Source of the DNA: an uncultured Anaerolineae bacterium
GTDB lineage: Bacteria; Chloroflexota; Anaerolineae; Anaerolineales; UBA4823
Assembly (NCBI GenBank): GCA_937129505.1
Contig: CAKZNJ010000159.1
Location: 1 to 21,578 of the forward strand
Direction of reading: 5' to 3'
Length of the DNA: 21,578 nucleotides
The notes under the pieces are model-generated. The model was not told the origin of the DNA, did not search any database, and worked only from the letters and a program-made list of their open reading frames with translations. Made by a program: the position numbers and the translations under genes. Below are positions 8,661-14,864 of the stretch, one piece after another (positions within the stretch are counted from its first letter, which is position 1; each line of letters starts with the position of its first letter).

Positions 8661-8977
8661 GCTGCATTTAAGCCAGTTTTGATCGTGTTTAGGTAATGGC
8701 TCTGAGCTAAAGCCTTATCGAGCGATGGTTGGCTTTGTAGCGAAACATCGGCGCTTAGAACTGCCCCCTTTGACAGAAAAAATAGCGTAAATTCCTGCCC
8801 ATCCGTTCGGACAGATCAGAGGGTGCAGGAGGGAACGGGATAACTGAAAAAAGCTAGCGTTCGGTTAAGATAATGTATGAATTTGATTAAACTTCTCGTT
8901 AGATGACCCCGCTCTTTTGATTTATTGTTATAATAATTATCATATCATTCATAGATAATTTTTTCGGGAGGTATTTA
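8661..8977 (+). other. Intergenic region with several short hairpins and an AT-rich promoter end
   Basis: No gene is supported here. Successive small inverted repeats are visible: GGCT/AGCC flanked by TAA/TTA near 8697-8722, CGATG/CATCG near 8723-8750, and TCCTGC (8793-8798) with GCAGGA (8825-8830) enclosing CCGTTCGG. The last 100 bases are AT-rich and carry TATAAT at 8929-8934. A structured non-coding RNA is possible but unproven. Confidence 0.35.
8929..8934 (+). promoter_or_regulatory. Probable -10 element of the DUF6069-like gene
   Basis: A perfect TATAAT stands inside a strongly AT-rich stretch 43 bases before the ATG. No TTGACA-like hexamer sits at the normal distance. The gene has the strongest ribosome-binding site in the window (GGGAGGT, 8966-8972, 5-6 bases from the ATG). 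Confidence 0.45.
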
Positions 8978-9415
8978 ATGAGCACCGCCAATCAACGATT
9001 ATCCAACGCTTTTGTGTTCAAGGCAGGCGCCTTATCGATCTTGGGAGCAGTCCTTGCCAACTTGATCGCTCGCTTTGGTTTAGGCTTGGTGCTGCCCCTC
9101 ACCCCTGATTTTCAACCTTTTAGCTACGGGGCAATCTCATTCTTTACCATCATGTTTACGGTCATTGGGGTTGTAGTCCTTTGGGTTGTCAATCGTCTAT
9201 TTGCCAATCCGCTCAAAATTTATAACGTGATTGGCATCGGGGCATTTTTCATCTCTTTGATGCCAAATCTAGCTGGCGCGGCAAACCCGGCTGCCATGCC
9301 GATGGGGGGCAACGCAAGCGATTACCTCCTCTTGATCATCTTCCATGTTGTGGCAGCTATCGCCTTTTTAGGCGTCTTAAACGGCTTGAGCCGCGCAGAA
9401 CTTGCCCGCAGTTGA
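8978..9415 (+). CDS. Small four-helix membrane protein, DUF6069-like
   Basis: A 145-residue integral membrane protein. Four hydrophobic segments are visible at about 14-35, 50-72, 80-103 and 114-137, with a short polar N-terminus and an AELARS tail. The layout resembles the uncharacterised DUF6069 family, recalled by overall pattern rather than a diagnostic motif, so the family name is tentative. No catalytic residues are evident. The ATG at 8978 is well supported by a GGGAGG site. It appears monocistronic, with a hairpin and T-rich tract after the stop and repeat-rich sequence beyond. A function cannot be assigned. Confidence 0.85.
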   Translation: MSTANQRLSNAFVFKAGALSILGAVLANLIARFGLGLVLPLTPDFQPFSYGAISFFTIMFTVIGVVVLWVVNRLFANPLKIYNVIGIGAFFISLMPNLAGAANPAAMPMGGNASDYLLLIIFHVVAAIAFLGVLNGLSRAELARS

Positions 9416-9436
9416 GCGCTTGCGGGGTTTTACGAA

Positions 9437-9475
9437 GCATGTTAGGAGGCTGACGAAATCCGAACCAGAACATGC
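9437..9475 (+). terminator. Candidate terminator after the DUF6069-like gene
   Basis: GCATGTT (9437-9443) and AACATGC (9469-9475) are a perfect 7-bp inverted repeat with a 25-base loop, followed at once by CTTTTCTTTT. The T-rich tail supports termination; the long loop weakens it. Confidence 0.45.
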
Positions 9476-9513
9476 CTTTTCTTTTGGAAAGGGAGGTGTT
9501 TCTAACGGTTGGA

Positions 9514-9519
9514 TATAAT
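9514..9519 (+). promoter_or_regulatory. Isolated TATAAT in the repeat-bearing gap
   Basis: TATAAT follows GGTTGGA and precedes the GTCAT repeat cluster. It is some 280 bases from the next gene, so if active it would make a long leader or an RNA spanning the repeats. No -35 was found. Confidence 0.25.
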
Positions 9520-9556
9520 GCTTCCCTGTGTATCCCTTTCGGTGCAGTTACACCGT

Positions 9557-9639
9557 GTCATGTCGAACGAGGTGATCCCCTAGGTCATTTTGAACGCAGT
9601 ACCCCCCAATGTCATTTCGAACGTAGTGAGAAAATCTTA
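9557..9639 (+). repeat. Three degenerate GTCAT-CGAAC repeat units with 27-base period
   Basis: Units begin GTCATGTCGAACGAGGTGA (9557), GTCATTTTGAACGCAGTA (9584) and GTCATTTCGAACGTAGTGAG (9611); the third continues AAAATCTT. Start-to-start distances are 27 and 27. A small hairpin (CGGTG 9540-9544 / CACCG 9551-9555) lies just before unit 1. Repeats of this kind are scattered between genes in many bacterial genomes, including Chloroflexota. The open frame across them (9472-9783) is a by-product: 27 bases equals nine codons, giving a recurring HxER peptide. The 386-base gap 9416-9801 holds these repeats, the terminator candidate, and a promoter-like end (TATGAT, 9779-9784). Confidence 0.8.
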
Positions 9640-9801
9640 CAGTCGCCTTCCTCCAAAGCGCCGGCGAACAAGCCCTCGTTCTCAACAGCGTGTGAGACCA
9701 ACCATCCTCCGCCGTATGTAACCTTGAGAAAACCTAATTCACCGAAAAACAAGCCAGCGAACTTTGGCGGTTTTGGAGTATGATGTAGACGGAGCAGACT
9801 C

Positions 9802-10200
9802 ATGAGGACCATTCACACCTTCCGACTTTTACCAGCTCAAGACCTATTTGAGGAAATCCAAAATTTCGTCCAAAAGAAAGGCATTCAAGCTGGCGTAGTG
9901 CTCAGCGCAGTCGGCAGTCTAACCAAAGCAGCCTTGCGTCTGGCTAACCGCTCCAGTTATCACGAATTTCAGGGCCCTTTTGAAATCGTCTCCATCACGG
10001 GCACGGTCTCCGTCCATGGCTCACACCTCCACATCGCCATTTCAGATGGAGAAGGGAAAACTCTCGGCGGTCATCTTGGGCAGGGATGCCTCATTTATAC
10101 CACCGCAGAGATCGTGATCGCCGAACTGCTGGATGTCGTCTATCAACGCGAGCCATGTCCGCTTTCGGGTTATGACGAGCTGGTTGCCAAACCGCGCTGA
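9802..10200 (+). CDS. PPC/DUF296-domain protein
   Basis: A 132-residue single-domain protein of the PPC family (plant and prokaryote conserved; PCC in some databases, formerly DUF296). In plants this domain is part of AT-hook DNA-binding proteins. Bacterial stand-alone copies are trimeric, with metal-binding histidines and poorly known function. Visible: the GVVLSAVGSLTKAALRLA stretch (31-48), the core GSHLHIAISD (73-82) with H75 and H77, and GGHLGQGC (89-96) with H91, the expected metal triad. Start ATG 9802 has GGAG 7 bases upstream. Its last 31 bases overlap the converging MFS gene tail-to-tail. Upstream is the repeat element also seen before panB. Confidence 0.9.
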   Translation: MRTIHTFRLLPAQDLFEEIQNFVQKKGIQAGVVLSAVGSLTKAALRLANRSSYHEFQGPFEIVSITGTVSVHGSHLHIAISDGEGKTLGGHLGQGCLIYTTAEIVIAELLDVVYQREPCPLSGYDELVAKPR

Positions 10201-11318
10201 AGTCGCCCCGATACCCACCAGAACAGCATCCACGCCACACCAAAGCTGATGCCTAGGATCAACATGAGGCGTAGCGAGCCCCCTTGTGCCATCTGCTGGC
10301 CAATAAACCAAGGATAAAGCATCGCCCCCAAGCTGCCGCTTGCCCAAAGGATGCCCGCCAGGGAACCAGAGACCGCTGCATGTCTTTCCAAAAAGGCGAA
10401 GGTGGTCGGAAAGAGAGGAGCAAGGCAGAAGCCAAACCCCAATGCCCCTACCCAAAGCCAGCTAGAAGAAAGCGGGTTTAGCAAAATCATCCCCAAGCTG
10501 ACTAGTAAGCCGCTCAAACAGGATAGGACAAGTCTGCGCAATGCAAAACGGCGCGTCAGCACAATTGCCGCCGCTCGCCCCAGCAGAATTCCGACCCAGT
10601 AGAAAGATGTAAGCATGGCAGCGCTCCTCGCCGTGCCGAGGTTCAGAGTGAAAGCGTACGAGTAAAGCCAACCGCTAAAGGAGACCTCTCCCCCGACGTA
10701 GATCAACACAATCAAACAAAACAGCCCAAACCAAACGGGCTTAAGGTTTGATCGTTCCCGATCGGTCTCCTCTTGATGAGGCGAGGGAGGGGTGATAAAA
10801 CAAAACAAAAGGGCAATAGGCAGCTTGAGAAACGCCAATGCCCAGTATCCCCAAGCCCCTCCTGTAAAGGAGAACAGCAGGGGGGAAAACACTCCCCCTA
10901 CGGCTGCCAATAGGAACATACCATTCAAGTAAGGAGCTGAACTTTGGCGATATGCCCAGACCAATTGCAAGTTACATCCCACATCCAAGCCGCCCTCACA
11001 TGCGCCAATCAGAAACATTGCCGCTAGGAGCAAGGAAAACGTTGTGATCAAGGGAAGAATACCCAATGTAGCTGCAGAGCAGAGCAAAGCTATACCCAAG
11101 ATCAAAGATCCATTGCAGCGCTGGAAAAGCTTACCGCCTAGCAAAGAACCGCTCAGATAGCCGGCTGAGCGGGTTAAGAAGAACAAGCCCCAAACCTCGG
11201 TGTGGGTGGCGGTGTTGGTGCCCAAGTACATCAAGGTCGGACCTAGTGAAGCGATGGTCGCTCCCAGGACGAAATACGAAGCATAGTACGCTAAGGTCTG
11301 CCGAAGGCGCAGATTCAT
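10170..11318 (-). CDS. MFS transporter, FucP/NaGLT1-like
   Basis: A 382-residue major facilitator permease with about 12 hydrophobic segments and a charged central loop near 176-197. The motif GLDVGCNLQLVW (110-121) followed by APYLNGMFLLAAVGG (128-142), and GGEVSFSGWLYSY (209-221) in the second half, recall the FucP/NaGLT1 sugar-transporter branch. Substrate is unknown. Start: ATG 11318 overlaps the stop of the preceding ECF ATPase gene as ATGA, which supports it over the in-frame TTG at 11327. It is therefore the last gene of the ECF operon and may move a related compound, for example a sugar released by the nucleoside hydrolase; that is inference. The 3' end runs 31 bases into the converging PPC gene. 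Confidence 0.92.
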   Translation of the reverse strand: MNLRLRQTLAYYASYFVLGATIASLGPTLMYLGTNTATHTEVWGLFFLTRSAGYLSGSLLGGKLFQRCNGSLILGIALLCSAATLGILPLITTFSLLLAAMFLIGACEGGLDVGCNLQLVWAYRQSSAPYLNGMFLLAAVGGVFSPLLFSFTGGAWGYWALAFLKLPIALLFCFITPPSPHQEETDRERSNLKPVWFGLFCLIVLIYVGGEVSFSGWLYSYAFTLNLGTARSAAMLTSFYWVGILLGRAAAIVLTRRFALRRLVLSCLSGLLVSLGMILLNPLSSSWLWVGALGFGFCLAPLFPTTFAFLERHAAVSGSLAGILWASGSLGAMLYPWFIGQQMAQGGSLRLMLILGISFGVAWMLFWWVSGRLQRGLATSSS

Positions 11319-12124
11319 GCCCGGCAATGCTGCTCAAAAGAGTGTAAAAATTCGTGTGGCGTACAGACGACTTCGCTCAACCCTAAGCGCAATCCCAAAC
11401 GAGTGATTTGCGGTGGGTCAACATACGTTTGGGCAAGGATGTCTTCTTGTCCCAACACCTCTTTGGGCGCGCCATCCAACAATATACGCCCCTGCCCCAT
11501 CACGATAACGCGTTCAAAATTTTCCGCACAGAAATCAATGTCATGGGTAATGGTCAAGACGGTTTTGCCGCGGCGCTTAAGTTCAGCGATAATGGCAGCC
11601 AAACGCATCACCGAGGCAGCATCTTGTCCAGTTGTCGGTTCGTCAAAGACCAAGATGGGTGTATCCATCGCCAGAATCGAAGCCACTGCCACCATCTTCC
11701 GCCAAGTAGACGTCAGATCATAAGGATTAGAGGTGCGCATCGGTTGTAATTGGGTCAGTGCTATGGCATCTTCTACCAACTGCTCGAGGCGCTCCCCGCT
11801 GTAGCCCAAATTGCGCGGCCCGAAGGTGATCTCATCTTGCACTGTCTTGGTAAACAACTGCTCATCCGGATTCTGAAAGACATAGCCAACCCGCTGGGCG
11901 AGCCGAGCAACCGAATAGTGGCGTGTATCCCAATCGCCGATCAGCACTCGCCCTTGACTGGGCTGTAATAACCCATTGAGATGTTTGACCAGTGTGGTCT
12001 TGCCCGCCCCATTTTGGCCAATGATGGCAACCTGCTCACCGACGCCGATTTGCAAGGAGACCTCTTGTAAGGCAAGGACTCCATTGGGATAACGAAAGGA
12101 GAGATTTTCGATTAGGATGTTCAT
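11315..12124 (-). CDS. ECF transporter ATPase with non-canonical signature motif
   Basis: One of the two ATPases energising the ECF complex (269 aa). Walker A GQNGAGKT (36-43), Q-loop GYVFQNPDEQ (80-89), Walker B ILVFDEP (157-163) with catalytic E162, and H-loop H194 are intact. VFQNPDEQ is typical of EcfA proteins. The C-loop is unusual: where partners have LSGGQ, this reads PYDLTSTWRKM (134-144). I recall LSLSERK-type replacements in related ATPases, so this may mark a subfamily rather than damage. Because ABC sites are composite, the change would affect the site built on the partner's Walker A. It overlaps the second ATPase gene by ATGA and the MFS gene by ATGA. Confidence 0.93.
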   Translation of the reverse strand: MNILIENLSFRYPNGVLALQEVSLQIGVGEQVAIIGQNGAGKTTLVKHLNGLLQPSQGRVLIGDWDTRHYSVARLAQRVGYVFQNPDEQLFTKTVQDEITFGPRNLGYSGERLEQLVEDAIALTQLQPMRTSNPYDLTSTWRKMVAVASILAMDTPILVFDEPTTGQDAASVMRLAAIIAELKRRGKTVLTITHDIDFCAENFERVIVMGQGRILLDGAPKEVLGQEDILAQTYVDPPQITRLGLRLGLSEVVCTPHEFLHSFEQHCRA

Positions 12125-12996
12125 GCGGTATGCTCGCTTCCTTTAGTCTTCAAAAGCGCCGAGAAACCTTGCACCGCTTCCTCGAGCGTAATCGGCAAGG
12201 GACAATCCTTTTGCCACAAACCACGTTGGGCGGCCAGACGAACAGTGGTGGTATAGCGCGAGACCCCAAATCCTTTTTCCAATAAGCGTTCGTCGGTCAA
12301 TACCTGATGCGGTTTGCCTTCTAGGAAAATCTTACCCTCCCAAAGGGCAATCACCCGATCCGCAAATTGGGCAATCCACTCGATCTTATGCTCTGCCATG
12401 ACCACCGTCATCCCTTGTCCCGCCATCTTGCGAATTACGCCAAATACCTCTCGCGTTCCAATCGGGTCCATCTGAGAAGTGGGTTCATCTAGCACCAGCA
12501 CGCGCGGGCGCATGACCAAGATCGAAGCCAGCGCCACCCGTTGCTGCTGTCCGCCGGAGAGCGAGTAAGGCGAACGCTCCGCTAAGTCGGCGATGCCGGT
12601 AAGCTGCAGAATTTCTTCGACCCGTTCAATCATCTCACGGCGGGGTACACCGCTGTTCTCCAGTCCGAAAGCCACCTCCTCAAACACAGTGTACTTCGCC
12701 CCGCTAATCTGATTGAAGGGATTTTGAAAGACCAAACCAACCTTTCGCACCCAATCTGATAGCGTCGACTCTTGGGTGTTCATTCCATCGACTTCGACTA
12801 CGCCTTTGAGCTCGCCTTTGTAGAAGTGCGGGATAAAACCCGCTATGGCGTAGCAAAGGGTTGATTTACCCGCCCCATTAGGTCCAATAACGGCGATAAA
12901 CTCCCCTTCTTCGACCTCAAGGTTGATCTCTTGCAAAGCGGGGGTTTCGGTGAGAGGATAATGATAGGTAACCTGATTGAGTCGAATGATCGGCAT
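12121..12996 (-). CDS. ECF transporter ATPase with canonical motifs
   Basis: The second ATPase of the ECF pair (291 aa). Walker A GPNGAGKS (38-45), Q-loop GLVFQNPFNQ (87-96), canonical signature LSGGQQQR (146-153), Walker B VLVLDEP (166-172) and H-loop H203 in VMAEHKIEW are all present. The AEHK form and the 240-291 tail fit EcfA family members. ATG at 12996 has AAGGA 5 bases upstream. It begins 9 bases after the EcfT stop and ends overlapping the variant ATPase, so the two should be made in equal amounts as a heterodimer. I did not assign EcfA1 or EcfA2 numbering. Confidence 0.95.
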   Translation of the reverse strand: MPIIRLNQVTYHYPLTETPALQEINLEVEEGEFIAVIGPNGAGKSTLCYAIAGFIPHFYKGELKGVVEVDGMNTQESTLSDWVRKVGLVFQNPFNQISGAKYTVFEEVAFGLENSGVPRREMIERVEEILQLTGIADLAERSPYSLSGGQQQRVALASILVMRPRVLVLDEPTSQMDPIGTREVFGVIRKMAGQGMTVVMAEHKIEWIAQFADRVIALWEGKIFLEGKPHQVLTDERLLEKGFGVSRYTTTVRLAAQRGLWQKDCPLPITLEEAVQGFSALLKTKGSEHTA

Positions 12997-13005
12997 AGCT
13001 ATCCT

Positions 13006-13785
13006 TTATGAGAACCAAATGCGGCTGATCAGTGAGGCAAGCATGACCCCCACCAGCAGCCAGCGCAAGCCCTTATCCAAGGGGCGATCGGGGATCTCGC
13101 GCAACGATGTCTTCGGATAGCGGGAGGTAAAGCCCCGCGCTTCGATAGCAATTGCTCGCTCCTCTACTTCCACTAATGAGCCGAAGACCAGCGGTCCAAC
13201 CAGAGGCACCAAGGCACGAATCCTTCTGCTAAAGCTCGACTCTGTATCCAATCCGCGCGAACGCTGGGCAGCGATAATGGTGTTGGCTTTGGCTTGCATT
13301 TGCGGGATGATTTGCAAAGTAGCAATGATGACATAAGCGAATTGAGCCGGCAGGCCGCGCCGCGTCAGGTCAGACATCAACTCGCTCGGATGGGTAGTCA
13401 GCATAAAGAGCGTAAACGAAGAGACCATGACGAAAATCCGCACCGCATTGGCAAAGGCAAACATCAAGCTTTCTTGGGTCAGGGTCAGAAACCAAAGTTG
13501 AGCTAGAATCGTCTCGCCACCGGGGATAAACAAGGACTGCATGATGAAGAGAAAGCCTGTGGCGGGCAAGATCAGCCTGGCAGCGGCAGTAAAATATTCA
13601 CGCTGCACTTTGCCCACAAAAGCCAGAGGAAAAACGACTAGCAGAAGAAGCAGGTGAGGCGTCCAGTAAAATGGCGTGAGGAAAGCAGGCAAGATCAACC
13701 CAAAGATCAAAGTCAGCTTGGTCAATGGATTTAACTGATGGAGAGCGCTCTCACGCTTGACGTAAAATGATAATCTTTCGTGCAT
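13006..13785 (-). CDS. ecfT: ECF transporter transmembrane component EcfT
   Basis: The 259-residue membrane scaffold that couples the ATPases to the substrate-binding S component. Hydrophobic segments lie near 24-40, 45-58, 71-88, 105-130 and 239-255. The long cytoplasmic coupling helices carry the two family signatures, here RSRG (175-178, first position changed from A to S) and EARG (215-218). Start ATG 13785 has AGAGGA 5 bases upstream. It heads the tightly packed T-A-A-MFS block. A 284-base gap separates it from the S-component gene on the same strand, so it may have its own transcript or depend on read-through. Confidence 0.93.
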   Translation of the reverse strand: MHERLSFYVKRESALHQLNPLTKLTLIFGLILPAFLTPFYWTPHLLLLLVVFPLAFVGKVQREYFTAAARLILPATGFLFIMQSLFIPGGETILAQLWFLTLTQESLMFAFANAVRIFVMVSSFTLFMLTTHPSELMSDLTRRGLPAQFAYVIIATLQIIPQMQAKANTIIAAQRSRGLDTESSFSRRIRALVPLVGPLVFGSLVEVEERAIAIEARGFTSRYPKTSLREIPDRPLDKGLRWLLVGVMLASLISRIWFS

Positions 13786-13930
13786 TCACATCCTCTCTAC
13801 GGCGCATCCTTTCGCTCTATACAAAGAGGAAACGGCTAAGGAAGTCTCTGCTTGAAAAAAACCATCATAAAAAGGGAGAGACAGCCCGTAAGAAGCATTT
13901 CTTAAATGTCTATGAGCGAGTCCTCCCTAG

Positions 13931-14030
13931 ATTTTCACACAAAGTAATCGTACTTAGGATCCTTTTGTGTCTTCGTGCCCCTGTGTTTCCCAATCAATTG
14001 ACTGCGACCAAGACTAGGACGCAAAGAATT
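13931..14030. repeat. Remnant of a CACAAAG/CTTTGTG-type dispersed repeat between the ECF S and T genes
   Basis: The stretch contains CACACAAAG (13936-13944), then TTTTGTGTCTTCGTGCCC and CTGTGTTT (13963-13988), and GGACGCAAAGAATT (14017-14030). On the minus strand this is a run of CAC-AAAG-like words with a roughly 9-10-base beat. Similar short-period arrays occur between genes in many bacteria. The rest of the gap 13786-14069 holds no supported gene; a 106-residue open frame across it lacks a Shine-Dalgarno and looks accidental. Confidence 0.55.
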
Positions 14031-14069
14031 CTGGCCAAAAAACGTTTGAGTCTTTGGGTCAGTGCACCT

Positions 14070-14771
14070 TTAGCCGCTGGGTGCTAAAATCCGCACCAGC
14101 ACAATTGCAGCGATAAGGATCAATACGACCACCACAATCAGGGCAATCCAAAGCTGTGTCCGGCCGGCGCCCTCTTGAATCTCAACATTCTGCGGGCGCG
14201 GGAAGCGCGCCACAAAGCGCATTGACAAGCCCTGAATAATTGCAAATGCTAGCAAAGCGGTAGAAATCTTGTCAATTGGCTCCACCAAGAAGTTGGTGCT
14301 GAAGACAGCCTCGATGACACCCCGCCCGGTCTGAAGCAAATAGGCAGTGATAAAGGACGAACCGCTCGCCGTGATGCCACCATAAAGATAGACCGCGATT
14401 GGGGTAGAGACAACCGCAGCCGTGAGAGCAACGAAAAAGCCAGTTACGATCACCTTCCAAATGTTCTTGAACAAACCGGCGTTGGCGCAGATGCCCGTGA
14501 CCAACCCGATGAAGAACGCTACCGGCCACCACGGGAAAGCGTTGGGATCAATGGCTAATCCCCAAATGATGTTCGACAAGGTGCCGGTCAACGCCCCCGC
14601 CCAAGGTCCACACAGCGCAGCCACCAGCATCGTGCCAATTGAGTCCAGATAGACCGGCAGGCGCAGGACAACCACGATCTGTCCCATGACAACATTAATT
14701 GCAATGGCAACAGGGATCAGAACCCACGTCATCGTGTTGAAATCCCGTCTGAGTGCTTCAAAAAACTTCAT
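14070..14771 (-). CDS. ECF transporter S component (substrate-binding membrane protein)
   Basis: A 233-residue integral membrane protein. Six core hydrophobic segments (about 15-37, 40-72, 80-100, 104-128, 138-160, 166-186) match an ECF S component, of the group that includes riboflavin-type binders (PF12822-like, recalled by pattern). LPVYLDSIGTMLVAALCGPWAGALTG (38-63) is the most family-like stretch. An extra hydrophobic helix follows a short polar linker (about 207-229), unusual for S components. Start: ATG 14771, with AAAGGAG 8 bases upstream; the upstream in-frame TTG at 14810 lacks such support. It sits between a nucleoside hydrolase and EcfT, which suggests a nucleoside or nucleoside-like vitamin precursor as substrate. 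This is inference only. Confidence 0.87.
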   Translation of the reverse strand: MKFFEALRRDFNTMTWVLIPVAIAINVVMGQIVVVLRLPVYLDSIGTMLVAALCGPWAGALTGTLSNIIWGLAIDPNAFPWWPVAFFIGLVTGICANAGLFKNIWKVIVTGFFVALTAAVVSTPIAVYLYGGITASGSSFITAYLLQTGRGVIEAVFSTNFLVEPIDKISTALLAFAIIQGLSMRFVARFPRPQNVEIQEGAGRTQLWIALIVVVVLILIAAIVLVRILAPSG

Positions 14772-14864
14772 CGCAAAAACTCCTTTCTGGCAAAGAATGA
14801 GATGAATCAATGTCCAAAAATACCAACACCTTTACCTTGCTATCTCCTCGGCAAACCGTTCTAT

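Noticed and set aside
9557..9639. Short CRISPR-like array
   Set aside because: Units are degenerate, the period is only 27 bases with no spacer of normal length, and no cas gene is near.
9472..9783. 103-residue open frame across the repeat cluster
   Set aside because: It is made by the 27-base repeats (nine codons each, giving recurring HxER peptides). It has no Shine-Dalgarno at the right spacing and no recognisable domain.
11319..11327. TTG start of the MFS gene at 11327
   Set aside because: The ATG at 11318 overlaps the preceding stop as ATGA, the same coupling seen between the two ATPase genes, and begins at a more natural N-terminus.
13767..14087. 106-residue plus-strand frame between the ECF S and T genes
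   Set aside because: It overlaps the EcfT start antisense, has no ribosome-binding site, and runs through repeat-like sequence; its composition looks random.
14772..14810. TTG start at 14810 for the S component
   Set aside because: The ATG at 14771 has an AAAGGAG site 8 bases upstream; the extension includes that site and is not membrane-like.
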